A stretch of 64,000 nucleotides of DNA from Caldimonas caldifontis (GTDB lineage: Bacteria > Pseudomonadota > Gammaproteobacteria > Burkholderiales > Burkholderiaceae_C): assembly GCF_002930615.1 (NCBI RefSeq), contig NZ_PSNX01000009.1, positions 62,001-126,000 on the forward strand, given 5' to 3'. Numbering within the stretch: position 1 is the first letter of the stretch; every line of letters begins with the position of its first letter. Of this stretch, positions 8,124 through 19,379 are shown one piece after another. The notes beneath the pieces are model-generated. The model searched no databases, had not been told where the DNA came from, and worked only from the letters and a program-made list of their open reading frames with translations. Both the position numbers and the translations under genes were made by a program.

Positions 8124-9858
8124 AGCGCTGCAGTTCGGCGGCCAGCCAGCCCCGCAGGCTGTTGAGGAAGGCCAGCCCTTGCGCCCGGGCGAGATCCTCG
8201 CGGCGCACCACCTGCTCGGCCACACGCCCCTCGCGCAGGGCCCGTGCCCGTCCGATGCCGCCCAGCAGACCGCACGACAGCGGCGGCGTCACCCAGCGGC
8301 CGTCGAGCTTCACCGCCACGTTGCCGCGGGTGAATTCGGTAAGCTCGCCCGATTCGTTCCAGAGCAAGGTGTCGAAGACCGCCGGATCGGTGGGCGCAAG
8401 AGCGTCGTAGTGCGCGCGCCGCGTGGTCTTGAAGCGAACGAACTCGCTGCGCGCATCGGCAAAGGGTTGGGCTGCCAATCGCACCCGTACCGGCTGTGCC
8501 ATGGGGCCGAGCACAAAAGCTTCGGCACGACACGTCCCCAGGGCGTCGGCGAGCAGCCGCACTCGCCACACGCCTTGCGGATGGGTTGCGGCCACATGGG
8601 CCAGGGCATCGGCAGCAGCGCTTTCGTGCCAGGCGAAGCCGAAATGGCGGGCGGCAGCGGCCATGCGCGCCAGATGTTCGGTCGGGTGCAGCAGAACCCC
8701 CTCCTCCAGCCTCATCGTCTCGAGCAGCTCGAAGGGTGACTGCGCGCGCACCAGGAAAGCCTGCTTGCTGCGCCATTCAGCCCACTCGCCCGCTGCGTCG
8801 GCGTCGGCCGTGATGCCGCTGCCGATGCCGCAGCGCGCCTGGCCGCCGTCCACGCTGACGGTGCGGATGGGGACGTTGAACGTGGCTGAACCGTCAGGAC
8901 GCACCACGCCCACGGCCCCGCAGTAGATGCCGCGCGGCCCCGCCTCGAGTTCGCGGATCCAGTGCATGGCCCGCAGCTTGGGCGCCCCCGTGACCGAGCC
9001 GCAGGGAAAGAGCGCCCGGAAGATGTCGACCAGGCCAACCCCGTGGCGTACCCGTGCGGTGACGTCGGAGGTCATCTGCCACACGGTGGGCAGGGCCTGC
9101 GTGTGGAAGAGCCGGGGCACCTGGACGCCGTGGGGCTGCGCCACCCGCGAGAGATCGTTGCGGATCAGGTCCACGATCATCAGGTTTTCGGCGCGCTCCT
9201 TGTCGCTGGTACGCAGGTGCTCGGCACGGCGCGCGTCCAGCTGCGGATCCGCCTCCCGCGCCGCCGTGCCCTTCATGGGGCGCGACAGCAGCTGTGGGCC
9301 GCGCCAATCAAAGAAGAGTTCGGGGGACACCGACAGCACCTGCTGGGCGCCTGTGTCGAGGTAGGCGGCATATCCGTCCGGCTGGGCGCGGTGCAGCGCA
9401 TGGAACAGCCCACGGGGATTGCCTGCAAAGGCGCTGCGCCACGGTGCGGTGAAGTTGATCTGGTAGACCTCGCCATCGGCGATGGCCGCGTGGATGCGGT
9501 CGATGGCCAGCTCGAATGCAGTCCGGTCGATCCCCCCGCTCCATGACAGCGGCTCATAGGGAAGGTCCGAAAGCGCCGGCCAGGGCTGGGTCTGGTCGAA
9601 GACGGCGAACCACGCCAGCGGCCCATCTGCCGGATGGACGACCATTCCGGCATCGAAGGCCGGAGCCGCCTCGTAGGCGACGAAGCCCACGCACCATCGG
9701 CCCCGCCGCGCCTCGGCCTCGACCCGTTCCAGCACCGACGGCACCTCGTCCAGGCGGCGCGTCTGCAGCACCGTGAGCGGGTCGAAAAAGGCGAGGCGCT
9801 CCCGCGACGCCCCCTCGACGGGCGCGATGAAGTCGATCAGGGCGGTGGGGGCAGGCAC
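8122..9858 (-). CDS. pabBC: Aminodeoxychorismate synthase component I fused to 4-amino-4-deoxychorismate lyase
   Basis: Bifunctional enzyme of p-aminobenzoate (folate) synthesis, 578 residues. Residues ~1-330 are a chorismate-binding domain, with RPMKGTAAREADP, ENLMIVDLIRNDLSRV and GSVTGAPKLRAM. Residues ~340-578 are a class IV PLP lyase: LLETMRLEEGVLLHPTEHL, the probable PLP lysine in VRFKTTRRAHYDAL, and ESGELTEFTRGNVAV. The N-terminal lobe usual for anthranilate-synthase-type enzymes is short, as in other PabB-PabC fusions. An amidotransferase partner (PabA) is not in the window. The start at 9858 gives a natural beginning, but its ribosome site is weak. Confidence 0.92.
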   Translation of the reverse strand: MPAPTALIDFIAPVEGASRERLAFFDPLTVLQTRRLDEVPSVLERVEAEARRGRWCVGFVAYEAAPAFDAGMVVHPADGPLAWFAVFDQTQPWPALSDLPYEPLSWSGGIDRTAFELAIDRIHAAIADGEVYQINFTAPWRSAFAGNPRGLFHALHRAQPDGYAAYLDTGAQQVLSVSPELFFDWRGPQLLSRPMKGTAAREADPQLDARRAEHLRTSDKERAENLMIVDLIRNDLSRVAQPHGVQVPRLFHTQALPTVWQMTSDVTARVRHGVGLVDIFRALFPCGSVTGAPKLRAMHWIRELEAGPRGIYCGAVGVVRPDGSATFNVPIRTVSVDGGQARCGIGSGITADADAAGEWAEWRSKQAFLVRAQSPFELLETMRLEEGVLLHPTEHLARMAAAARHFGFAWHESAAADALAHVAATHPQGVWRVRLLADALGTCRAEAFVLGPMAQPVRVRLAAQPFADARSEFVRFKTTRRAHYDALAPTDPAVFDTLLWNESGELTEFTRGNVAVKLDGRWVTPPLSCGLLGGIGRARALREGRVAEQVVRREDLARAQGLAFLNSLRGWLAAELQR

Positions 9859-9913
9859 GGGCGCAAGACGGGGACGGCGGATGGGGCCGCCAGTCTAGCG
9901 CCCGCGAAAGGCC

Positions 9914-11881
9914 TCAGTTGGCCTGTGACAACTGCTCAAGGATGGCCGGGTTCTCCAGGGTGCTGGTGTCCTGGGTGATGGCTTCGCCCTTGGCGATCGA
10001 GCGCAGCAGGCGGCGCATGATCTTGCCCGAGCGGGTCTTGGGCAGGTTGTCGCCGAAGCGGATGTCCTTGGGCTTGGCGATCGGGCCGATCTCCTTGCCC
10101 ACCCAGTTGCGCAGTTCGGCAGCGATCTTCTTCGCCTCCTCGCCAGTGGGACGCGGACGCTTGAGCACCACGAAGGCGCAGATGGCTTCACCGGTGGTGT
10201 CGTCCGGACGGCCCACCACCGCGGCTTCGGCGACCAGTTCGGTGCAGCTCACCAGGGCGGACTCGATTTCCATCGTGCCCATGCGGTGGCCCGAGACATT
10301 GAGCACGTCGTCGATCCGCCCGGTGATGGTGAAGTAGCCCGTCCTGGCGTCGCGGATGGCACCGTCGCCGGCCAGGTAGTAGCCCTTGAGTTCGGGCGGG
10401 TAGTAGCTCTTCTTGAAACGCTCCGGGTCGCCCCAGATGGTGCGGATCATGCTGGGCCAGGGTTTCTTGACCACCAGGATGCCACCCTGGCCGTTGGGCA
10501 CGTCATTGCCGGTTTCATCGACGATGGCAGCCTGGATGCCCGGGAAAGGCAGCGTGCACGAGCCCGGCACCAAGGGCGTGGCGCCTGGCAGCGGGGTGAT
10601 CATGTGGCCGCCCGTTTCGGTCTGCCAGAAGGTGTCGACGATCGGGCAGCGCCCGCCCCCCACGTTGGCGTGATACCACTCCCAGGCCGCCGGGTTGATG
10701 GGCTCGCCCACCGAGCCGAGGATGCGCAGGCTGGAGAGGTCATAGCGCTTCGGATGGACCGCCTCGTTGCTCTCGGCCGCCTTGATGAGCGAGCGGATGG
10801 CCGTGGGTGCGGTGTAGAAGATGGTGACCTTGTGGTCCTGGATCATGCGCCAGAAACGGCCGGCGTCCGGGAAGGTGGGCACGCCCTCGAAGACGATTTC
10901 GGTGCCACCCAGCGCCAGGGGGCCATAGGTGATGTAGGTGTGGCCGGTGACCCAGCCGATGTCGGCCGTGCACCAGAAAATGTCGTTGTCCTTCAGGTCG
11001 AAGGTCCACTTGGTGGTGAGCGCGGCATGCAGCAGATAGCCGCCGGTGCTGTGCTGCACGCCCTTGGGCTTGCCGGTGGAGCCCGAGGTGTAGAGCAGGA
11101 AGAGCGGATGCTCGGCCTCGACCCATTCCGGCTCACAGGTGGCCGGCTGGTTCTGCGTGACCTCGTGCAGCCACGCATCGCGGGCGGGGTCGAAGGCCAC
11201 GTTGCCGCCGGTGCGGCGGTACACGATGACCTTGCGGATGGTCTCGCAGCCCCCCAGCCCCAGCGCCTCGTCGACGATGGCCTTGAGCGGCAGCTGCTTG
11301 CCGCCGCGGACCTGCTCGTCGGCCGTGAGCACCATCACGGCACCGGCATCCTGGATGCGGTCGCGCAGCGACTGGGCTGAAAACCCACCGAAAACGACGG
11401 AATGGGTGGCGCCGATGCGGGCGCAGGCCTGCATGGCCACCACGCCCTCGACCGACATGGGCATGTAGATCACCACGCGGTCGCCCTTCTTCACCCCCTG
11501 GGCCTTGAGCGCATTGGCCAGGCGGCAGGTGCGCTCGAGCAGCTCGCGGTAAGTGACCCGCGTGACCTGGCCGTTGTCGGCCTCGAAGATGATGGCCACC
11601 TTGTCGCCCAACCCCCGCTCGACGTTGCGGTCCAGGCAGTTGTAGGAGACGTTGAGCGTGCCGTCCTCGAACCACTTGTAGAAGGGGGCATTGCTGGCGT
11701 TGAGCACCTTGGTGAAAGGCTGCTTCCAGGTGACCAGTTCGCGGGCCAGTCGGGCCCAGAACCCCTCGTAGTCGGCCTCAGCCTCGGCGCACAGCTTGTC
11801 GTAGGCCGCCATGCCGGACACGTGGGCGCCGGCAACGATCTGGGCAGGCGGGGGATAGAGCTTGCTCTCCTGGTCGGACAT
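9914..11881 (-). CDS. acs: Acetyl-CoA synthetase (AMP-forming)
   Basis: Cytoplasmic ligase making acetyl-CoA from acetate, ATP and CoA, 655 residues. Motifs are the P-loop [29 protein letters not shown], the hinge region [16 protein letters not shown] and the C-terminal [12 protein letters not shown]620 in the last motif corresponds to the catalytic lysine that is switched off by acetylation in this family. AGGAGACATCCC precedes the ATG. It is transcribed away from the UPF0114 gene across a 249-base gap. A deacetylase-like protein of the AcuC type lies at 31591-32526. Confidence 0.97.
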   Translation of the reverse strand: MSDQESKLYPPPAQIVAGAHVSGMAAYDKLCAEAEADYEGFWARLARELVTWKQPFTKVLNASNAPFYKWFEDGTLNVSYNCLDRNVERGLGDKVAIIFEADNGQVTRVTYRELLERTCRLANALKAQGVKKGDRVVIYMPMSVEGVVAMQACARIGATHSVVFGGFSAQSLRDRIQDAGAVMVLTADEQVRGGKQLPLKAIVDEALGLGGCETIRKVIVYRRTGGNVAFDPARDAWLHEVTQNQPATCEPEWVEAEHPLFLLYTSGSTGKPKGVQHSTGGYLLHAALTTKWTFDLKDNDIFWCTADIGWVTGHTYITYGPLALGGTEIVFEGVPTFPDAGRFWRMIQDHKVTIFYTAPTAIRSLIKAAESNEAVHPKRYDLSSLRILGSVGEPINPAAWEWYHANVGGGRCPIVDTFWQTETGGHMITPLPGATPLVPGSCTLPFPGIQAAIVDETGNDVPNGQGGILVVKKPWPSMIRTIWGDPERFKKSYYPPELKGYYLAGDGAIRDARTGYFTITGRIDDVLNVSGHRMGTMEIESALVSCTELVAEAAVVGRPDDTTGEAICAFVVLKRPRPTGEEAKKIAAELRNWVGKEIGPIAKPKDIRFGDNLPKTRSGKIMRRLLRSIAKGEAITQDTSTLENPAILEQLSQAN

Positions 11882-12130
11882 GGGATGTCTCCTGTCGGTG
11901 GTCGGTCAAATCCGGATGGTGCGAAACCTTAGGGGGAGGCTCTTACGAAGGCCTTACTCTGGCGCCCTCGGTTTTACCCCGACATGCGCCCGCCATAAAG
12001 GCCTGGAATACTTCCACACGCGCCGGTGAGGCGGCCGTGTCACTTCGCACGGTCGGCCCGCAGCGAGCCCCGCCGATAGTGTCGGCTGGCCCTAGAATCC
12101 GCGACATTCCGTAGTATCCCTAGGCCGTTG

Positions 12131-12733
12131 ATGAGCGCCATTCCCGACCCCCGGGCCACCCGGCTGCGCCCGCTGCCCAACCTGATCTTTGCCAGCCGCT
12201 GGCTGCAGTTGCCCCTCTACCTGGGGCTGATCGTCGCCCAGGGGGTGTACGTCTTTCACTTCTGGGTGGAGCTGGTGCACCTGCTGGAGGCGGTGTTCGG
12301 AAGCCAGGAAGCGCTGACCAAGCTGGTCACCAGCATCGGTTACAAGACGGATGTGCAGGTCACGGCGCTGAACGAGACCATCATCATGCTGGTGGTGCTG
12401 GCGCTCATCGACGTGGTCATGATCTCCAATCTGCTGATCATGGTGATCGTGGGCGGCTACGAGACTTTCGTTTCGCGGCTCAAGCTCGAAGGGCACCCCG
12501 ACCAGCCGGAATGGCTCAGCCACGTGAATGCCTCGGTGCTGAAAGTCAAGCTGGCCACGGCCATCATCGGCATCTCGTCCATCCATCTGCTCAAGACCTT
12601 CATCAATGCCGGCAACTATGACGAGAAGGTGCTGATCTGGCAGACGCTGATCCACATCGCCTTCCTCTTCTCGGCCCTGGCCATCGCCCTGGCCGACCGG
12701 CTGATGAGCCACTCGACTGCCGACTCTCACTGA
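12131..12733 (+). CDS. UPF0114 (YqhA-like) membrane protein
   Basis: Inner-membrane protein of 200 residues with the UPF0114 hallmark N-terminus LPNLIFASRWLQLPLYLGL. About four membrane segments follow, including ETIIMLVVLALIDVVMISNLLIMV. Function is not established. The ATG at 12131 was preferred to the TTG just before it; the upstream ribosome site is weak. It is followed after eight bases by the DUF2062 gene, so the two probably share a transcript. Confidence 0.85.
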   Translation: MSAIPDPRATRLRPLPNLIFASRWLQLPLYLGLIVAQGVYVFHFWVELVHLLEAVFGSQEALTKLVTSIGYKTDVQVTALNETIIMLVVLALIDVVMISNLLIMVIVGGYETFVSRLKLEGHPDQPEWLSHVNASVLKVKLATAIIGISSIHLLKTFINAGNYDEKVLIWQTLIHIAFLFSALAIALADRLMSHSTADSH

Positions 12734-12741
12734 ACCTCTCC

Positions 12742-13287
12742 ATGAAGCGCTGGGTGCCCACCCGTGAGCAGTTGCTGGCGTCCAAGTGGCTGCGCCCGGT
12801 GGCGCACCGCCTGAAGGACGAGCACCTGTGGCACCTCGACCGCCATTCGGTGGCGCGGGCCGTGGGGATCGGCCTGTTCTTCGGCTTCATGCTGCCCTTC
12901 GCGCAGTTCCTGTTTGCGGTGGTGACGGCGGTCTTCCTGCGGGCGAACGTGGCCGTGGCTGCCGCCTCGACCCTGGTGACCAACCCCTTCACCTTCCCGC
13001 CGGTGTACTGGCTCGCCTACCAGATCGGCAGCTGGATCCTGAGCGCCGAGCGCGGCGAGGTGGTGGCGCAGGCCCTGGAGGCGCACGTCGAAACGCTGGC
13101 GGCCCAGCAAGGCTGGTGGCAGGCGCTGTGGCATTCCATCCAGGCAACCGGCACGCCCTTGCTGCTGGGGCTGACCGTGCTGGCCGTCACCAGTTCGGTG
13201 CTGGGCTACCTGGCCGTGTGGCTGCTGTGGCGGCCTCGCGCCCAGCACGACGTGGCCTCACACGAGGCCGGATCCGGCGAGACCTGA
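12742..13287 (+). CDS. DUF2062 domain membrane protein
   Basis: A 181-residue protein with the DUF2062 core: HSVARAVGIGLFFGFMLPFA, then TLVTNPFTFPPVYWLAYQIG, and a further membrane segment near residues 135-165. In some genomes the domain is fused to glycosyltransferases, but nothing here defines a role. It follows the UPF0114 gene closely. A perfect terminator hairpin at 13336-13369 closes the unit. Confidence 0.85.
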   Translation: MKRWVPTREQLLASKWLRPVAHRLKDEHLWHLDRHSVARAVGIGLFFGFMLPFAQFLFAVVTAVFLRANVAVAAASTLVTNPFTFPPVYWLAYQIGSWILSAERGEVVAQALEAHVETLAAQQGWWQALWHSIQATGTPLLLGLTVLAVTSSVLGYLAVWLLWRPRAQHDVASHEAGSGET

Positions 13288-13335
13288 TCCGATTGCGGGA
13301 ACTTCCGCGCGACGACCGGCTCCATGGGGGGTCGG

Positions 13336-13369
13336 GCGTCGCGGCATCGCCGCGACGCGTTTGTTTTTT
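13336..13369 (+). terminator. Intrinsic terminator between the DUF2062 gene and the first mrp operon
   Basis: A perfect ten-base stem GCGTCGCGGC/GCCGCGACGC with loop ATC (13336-13358), followed by GTTTGTTTTTT. It ends 53 bases before the mrpA start, so the mrp promoter should lie within 13370-13422. It also rules out longer mrpA start choices. Confidence 0.9.
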
Positions 13370-13422
13370 GCTACGCTGTGCAGGACCCCTGTCTGCGCAG
13401 CGTTGTTGCGCGCATCCGCCCC

Positions 13423-15735
13423 ATGGCCACAATCACAACAAGCGCGCCAGCCCACCCACACCCGGACGCCGGCGGTCTCGGCTTGGCCGGACGAGCGGCA
13501 TTCACTGCCGTTCCCGTGGTGGCGCTGGCTTGGGTTCTCTGGCTGCTGACAACCCAGTCCCTGCCCGTCCAGGGTCAGATCGCATGGATTCCCGATCTGG
13601 GGATCGACCTCGCCTGGCGCATCGACGGCCTGTCGGCGTTGATGTTGCTGATGATCACGGGCGTGGGCAGCGCCGTGTTCGTCTATGCCGGCGGCTACCT
13701 GGCCGGCCATCCGCAGCAGTCGAGGCTGTACGTGCTGCTCTCGCTCTTCATGCTGGCGATGATCGGCTGCGTGACGGCGGACAACCTCATCGTGCTCTTT
13801 GTGTTCTGGGAGCTCACCAGCCTCACCTCCTTCCTGCTGGTGGGCTTCAACCACACCGAGTTGTCCAGCCGCAAATCGGCCCAGCAGGCCTTCCTGGTCA
13901 CGGGCACCGGGGGGCTCGCCTTGCTGGCCGGTCTGCTGCTGCTCGGGCAGCAGGTGGGCACCTACTCGCTGTCGGCCCTCATCGAGCAGATCCCCTATGA
14001 GGCCCCCACCCCGGCACTCACCACCGCGCTGGTCCTGATCCTCGTCGGCGCCTTCACCAAGAGCGCCCAGTTCCCCTTCCATTTCTGGCTTCCCAACGCA
14101 ATGTCGGCACCGACGCCGGTGTCGGCCTACCTGCACTCGGCCACGATGGTGAAGCTGGGCGTGTACCTGCTGGCGCGGCTGGATCCGGCATTCGGCGAAT
14201 GGGACCTCTGGGAAATCGCGCTCAAGACGGCAGGCTCGATCACGGCCGCCTGGGGCATGGTGCTGGCGCTGCGTGAGCGTGATCTCAAGCGCATCCTGGC
14301 CTGGTCCACCGTCGCCACCCTGGGCACCCTGGTGGTGCTCATCGGTCTGCGCGGCGAAGGTGCCACGGTGGCTGTGGGCGCACTCCTGCTGGCCCATGCG
14401 CTGTACAAGGCACCGCTGTTCTTTGTGGCTGGCAACATCGACCACGGAACGGGCACCCGGGTGATCGACCGCCTGGGCGGTCTGCGCAAGGCCATGCCCT
14501 TCACGGCAGCGGCTGCCCTCCTGGCCGGCGCCTCCATGGCCGGCATGCCGCTGTCCTTCGGCTACATCGTCAAGGACGTGATCCTGGAGGTGAAGAGCGC
14601 CGACGACGTCTTTGCCTTCGCGCGCGCAGCCAACACGGTCTTCGGGGCGATCGCGGTGGCCGTGGCTGGTGTGGCCGCTCTGCGAGTGTTCTGGCGCCAT
14701 CCCGGCGCGAACGAGACCCCGCACGCCCACGAGGGTGGCCCTGCCCTCGTGCTGCCCCCTCTGGTGCTGGCCAGCGTGGGCATCGGCCTGGGCCTCTTCC
14801 CCTTCTTCGTGGACGAACTGCTGGCCGACGCCTCCCTGGCCATGACGCCGGGCACGGAAGCCATCGTGATCAGCCTGGCGCTGGAGATCGGCCCGTCGCT
14901 TGGGTCCCTGGCCGTCACCTTGCTGATCGGTGCCCTGATCTATGTGTTCTGGGATCCGCTGCACCGGCTCTTCGAGGCCTTGGGAGCGAAGATTGGCCGC
15001 ATTGGCATGGCGTCCCACTACGAGCGTTCGCTGGTGTGGCTTCCCAAGGCGGCTGCGGCGGTGACACGACGCCTGCAGCACGGGCGCCTGCCCGGGTACA
15101 TGACGCTGACGATCGGTGCCGTCTCGGTGGGTCTGCTCGCAGCCCTCGGCCCCGCGTTGCTGACCTTGCCCGGGCCGATGCCGGGGCCCTGGTCCTGGGG
15201 TGTGGTGGGTTCGGTGATGCTGATCGGCCTGGGGGCTGTGGCGGCGGCCCTGCTGCGCGACCGGCTCACCCTGCTGCTGGCCAGTGGCCTGGTGGGCTAT
15301 GGCAGTGCGGCGCTGTTCCTGTTCGTCGGCGCGCCCGACCTCGCTTTCACCCAGTTCACCGTGGAAACGGTGTTCGTCGTGGTCGTGGCGGCGGTGCTGC
15401 TCAAGCTCAAGCGCCTGGGGCGACCGGCATCGATCGAGGAGCCCGCCTGGCGGCCCGGTGCCGCGTTCGTGTCGATGGCTTTCGCCACCCTGATCACGGC
15501 CTTGCTGCTGCTGACCGTGGCCACCCCCTTCGATGCCTTCCTCTCCGACTTCTTTGCCCAGCGCAGCGTGCCCGAGGCCTACGGGCGCAATGTGGTCAAC
15601 GTGATCCTGGTGGACTTCCGAGCCCTGGACACCCTGGGCGAGATCGCCGTGGTGGCGCTTTCCTTCCTGGCAGCCCTGCCACTGTTGCGCAGTCTGCGCG
15701 GGGCGTCTGAGGCACAGCAGGAGGGCCGTCGATGA
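13423..15735 (+). CDS. mrpA: Mrp cation/proton antiporter subunit A, system 1
   Basis: Large membrane subunit of the multi-subunit Na+(K+)/H+ antiporter, homologous to NuoL of complex I. It has 770 residues and about 20 membrane segments. Key residues of the proton-antiporter core are the glutamate in VFWELTSLTSFL (E130) and the lysine in GAFTKSAQFPFHFWLP (K213), with SAYLHSATMVKLGVYLLAR nearby. The C-terminal third carries the extra MrpA domains (DUF4040/MbhE-like; SAALFLFVGAPDLAFTQFTV). MrpB is a separate gene here. The start at 13423 follows the upstream terminator. The stop overlaps the mrpB start by four bases. Confidence 0.93.
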   Translation: MATITTSAPAHPHPDAGGLGLAGRAAFTAVPVVALAWVLWLLTTQSLPVQGQIAWIPDLGIDLAWRIDGLSALMLLMITGVGSAVFVYAGGYLAGHPQQSRLYVLLSLFMLAMIGCVTADNLIVLFVFWELTSLTSFLLVGFNHTELSSRKSAQQAFLVTGTGGLALLAGLLLLGQQVGTYSLSALIEQIPYEAPTPALTTALVLILVGAFTKSAQFPFHFWLPNAMSAPTPVSAYLHSATMVKLGVYLLARLDPAFGEWDLWEIALKTAGSITAAWGMVLALRERDLKRILAWSTVATLGTLVVLIGLRGEGATVAVGALLLAHALYKAPLFFVAGNIDHGTGTRVIDRLGGLRKAMPFTAAAALLAGASMAGMPLSFGYIVKDVILEVKSADDVFAFARAANTVFGAIAVAVAGVAALRVFWRHPGANETPHAHEGGPALVLPPLVLASVGIGLGLFPFFVDELLADASLAMTPGTEAIVISLALEIGPSLGSLAVTLLIGALIYVFWDPLHRLFEALGAKIGRIGMASHYERSLVWLPKAAAAVTRRLQHGRLPGYMTLTIGAVSVGLLAALGPALLTLPGPMPGPWSWGVVGSVMLIGLGAVAAALLRDRLTLLLASGLVGYGSAALFLFVGAPDLAFTQFTVETVFVVVVAAVLLKLKRLGRPASIEEPAWRPGAAFVSMAFATLITALLLLTVATPFDAFLSDFFAQRSVPEAYGRNVVNVILVDFRALDTLGEIAVVALSFLAALPLLRSLRGASEAQQEGRR

Positions 15736-16190
15736 ACCCGCGCATCGTGATCCTCGACGTGGTGGCCCGCGTGTTGTACTGGGTCATCCTGGCAGCATCG
15801 ATCTGGGTGCTGCTGCGTGGCCACAACGAACCTGGCGGCGGCTTCATCGGGGCCCTGGTGGCCGTGAGCGCGTCCGTGCTGTGGGGCATCGCACGCTCGC
15901 CCGCCGAGGCCGCGCGGCGCCTGCCCACCGGGTCGGCCGTCGGCCTGGCCGCGCTGGGTGTGCTGCTGGCGGGACTGTCGGGCCTGCCCGCCGTCTGGCA
16001 GGGTCAGGCCTTCCTCACGCACTGGTGGGGCAGTCTCAACCTCGGGTTCACCGAGTTCAAGATCTCGACCGTGCTGCTCTTCGACATCGGCGTCTATCTG
16101 TGCGTGTGGGGCGCGCTGGCCGGCTACGCCCTCGCGCTCATCGACATCGATGAGCCTTTGTCCAAGGATTCCAAGGAGACCCGATCATGA
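15732..16190 (+). CDS. mrpB: Mrp antiporter subunit B, system 1
   Basis: Small membrane subunit of 152 residues with the MnhB/MrpB core RGHNEPGGGFIGALVA and about four membrane segments. It overlaps mrpA by ATGA and mrpC by ATGA, so translation is coupled along the operon. The same domain is present as the C-terminal part of the fused subunit in system 2, where the core reads RGHNLPGGGFIAGL. Confidence 0.92.
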   Translation: MNPRIVILDVVARVLYWVILAASIWVLLRGHNEPGGGFIGALVAVSASVLWGIARSPAEAARRLPTGSAVGLAALGVLLAGLSGLPAVWQGQAFLTHWWGSLNLGFTEFKISTVLLFDIGVYLCVWGALAGYALALIDIDEPLSKDSKETRS

Positions 16191-16596
16191 CCTGGGCGCT
16201 GGCCGCCGCTGTGTGGATTTCCGTGGCCCTGGGCCTGTACCTTGCGCTCTCGCGCGACGTGCTGCGCTGTGTGCTCGGCCTGGCCGTGCTGGGCGCCGGG
16301 GCCAACCTCGTGCTGTTTTCTGCCGGCCGCATCGGCTCGACGCAACCGCCTGTGGTGCCGCTGGGCGAGAGTGTGCTCGCCGGTGCGGCGAACCCGCTGC
16401 CCCAGGCGCTGGTGCTCACGGCAATCGTGATCGGCTTTGCCCTGATGTGCTTCTCGCTGGTGCTGGTGCTTCGCCTGATCGAGCGGGCGCGCACGGATGA
16501 TGCGCTGGCGCTTCGCGAGGCCGAACCCGAACCCACCGACCCCGTCAAGCCGCCGCTGCCCACGCGGGAGGCTGACGCCCGTGCAGGGAGCACCGC

Positions 16597-16600
<4 letters not shown>
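16187..16600 (+). CDS. mrpC: Mrp antiporter subunit C, system 1
   Basis: NuoK-like subunit of 137 residues with three membrane segments and the conserved NPLPQALVLTAIVIGFA. The C-terminal ~35 residues are charged and Pro-rich, longer than in the partner copy in system 2 (114 residues). Four-base overlaps with mrpB and mrpD. Confidence 0.92.
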
Positions 16601-18051
<1,451 letters not shown>

Positions 18052-18069
18052 GGGCCGGGGAGCATCACC

Positions 18070-18429
18070 ATGTCCATCCTGCGTCATCCCCTGGTCAGTC
18101 TCGTGCTGCTGCTGCGCTTCCTGCGCGCGGTGGTGGTCTCGGGCTGGCAGACCGTGCGTGTCATCCTGCGCGCCAGCGGACCCGGTGGAGAACGTCCGCC
18201 GGTGGGTTTCGTGCGCATCCGCTTCGCACCCATGAGCGAACAAGGGGCGGCCCTGCTGGGCTGCATGATCTCCCTCACACCGGGCACCACCACCATCGAC
18301 ATCGACATGGAGCGTCACGAAATGCTGCTGCACATGCTCGACACCACCGACGTCCCGGCTGTCGTGAACGGCATCCGAAACGACTTCGAGCGCTACCTCG
18401 TCATTCTTTTCGGAAAGGGTCGGGCATGA
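18070..18429 (+). CDS. mrpE: Mrp antiporter subunit E, system 1
   Basis: Small subunit of 119 residues, close to a minimal MrpE. One hydrophobic segment (residues ~8-30) is followed by the conserved MISLTPGTTTIDID and a short C-terminal domain (MLLHMLDTTD). It lacks the long N-terminal membrane part present in the system 2 copy (182 residues). The stop overlaps the mrpF start (ATGA). Confidence 0.88.
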   Translation: MSILRHPLVSLVLLLRFLRAVVVSGWQTVRVILRASGPGGERPPVGFVRIRFAPMSEQGAALLGCMISLTPGTTTIDIDMERHEMLLHMLDTTDVPAVVNGIRNDFERYLVILFGKGRA

Positions 18430-18704
18430 TCGTCAGCCTGCTCGTCCTGTGCGCGCTGGCGGCCTCGGTGCTGGCCACTGTGCGCATCGTGAAGGGGCCC
18501 ACCCATGCCGATCGCGTCGTCGCCCTGGACATCCTGCTGGCGGCCGGAGTGGCGCTGTGCGTGGCGGCCTCCCTGGCGACCTCGCGCACGGTGTTCATGG
18601 ATGTGGGGATCGGCCTGGCCCTGGTCGGTTTTGTGGCCACCATCGGCTGGGCCCGCCTGATCGACCGGGCGCCCCGCGAAGGGACCGGGGAGGTGTCACG
18701 ATGA
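18426..18704 (+). CDS. mrpF: Mrp antiporter subunit F, system 1
   Basis: Membrane subunit of 92 residues with three hydrophobic segments and the MrpF signature RIVKGPTHADRVVALDILLA. The start at 18426 overlaps the mrpE stop. The same frame is open far upstream into mrpD, but that extension is antisense-like filler and lacks a plausible start. Four-base overlap with mrpG. Confidence 0.9.
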   Translation: MIVSLLVLCALAASVLATVRIVKGPTHADRVVALDILLAAGVALCVAASLATSRTVFMDVGIGLALVGFVATIGWARLIDRAPREGTGEVSR

Positions 18705-19045
18705 ACGGCTTGCTGGAGATCGTCGGCTCGCTGCTACTGCTTGCGGGTGCCATCTTGATCCTGATTGCCGCCTGGGGTGTGATTCGACTGCCCGATGCCC
18801 TGGCCCGCCAGCACGCAGCCACAAAGGCCGGGACGCTGGCGCTGGCCTGCGTGTGCGTGGGCGCGATGCTGTGGGCGCAGGACACCGGCTGGACCCTGCG
18901 CCTGCTGGTCATCCTGGCCTTCCTGCTGGCGACCTTGCCCGTGGCATCCCACCTGCTCGCACGCGCCGCCGTCCGCGAGAGCCAGGCCCAGGACGAGCTG
19001 GACGCGGCGCGCCTGGTCGATACGCAGTCTCAGGGGCGCGGCTGA
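18701..19045 (+). CDS. mrpG: Mrp antiporter subunit G, system 1
   Basis: Last subunit of system 1, 114 residues. It has three hydrophobic segments and the MrpG pattern AWGVIRLPDALARQHAATKAGTL. Its 3' end overlaps by 16 bases the 3' end of the mrpG of system 2, which comes from the opposite strand. No terminator lies between the two operons. Confidence 0.9.
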   Translation: MNGLLEIVGSLLLLAGAILILIAAWGVIRLPDALARQHAATKAGTLALACVCVGAMLWAQDTGWTLRLLVILAFLLATLPVASHLLARAAVRESQAQDELDAARLVDTQSQGRG

Positions 19046-19371
19046 TCCTCAGGAACCGGCGCTTTGGAGCGGTTGCGCAGGTGCATGGCCGCCTTCGCCA
19101 GGAGGTTGGCTGACACCGGGGCGGTCACGAACAGGAAGAGCGTGATGAGCAGCTCATGCAGGCCGTAGCGGCCCTCGGCCCAGTTGGTGGCCATGCTGGC
19201 GACGAGCACGCCGCCCACGCCCAGCGTCGTGGCCTTGGTGGGGGCATGCAGGCGCATGTAGAAATCGGGGAAGCGCAACATCCCGATGGCCCCCACCAGG
19301 GCAAACACCCCGCCGACCACGAGCATCAGCGCGATGCCGGCCTGCAGGACCCAATGCAATTCAGTCCACAT
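19030..19371 (-). CDS. mrpG: Mrp antiporter subunit G, system 2
   Basis: Membrane subunit of 113 residues with the MrpG/PhaG pattern AIGMLRFPDFYMRLHAPTKA and three hydrophobic segments. Only distantly similar to the mrpG of system 1. It is the last gene of a six-gene operon and follows mrpF after eight bases. It converges with system 1, overlapping it by 16 bases. Confidence 0.92.
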   Translation of the reverse strand: MWTELHWVLQAGIALMLVVGGVFALVGAIGMLRFPDFYMRLHAPTKATTLGVGGVLVASMATNWAEGRYGLHELLITLFLFVTAPVSANLLAKAAMHLRNRSKAPVPEDQPRP

Positions 19372-19379
19372 CGTTCACC

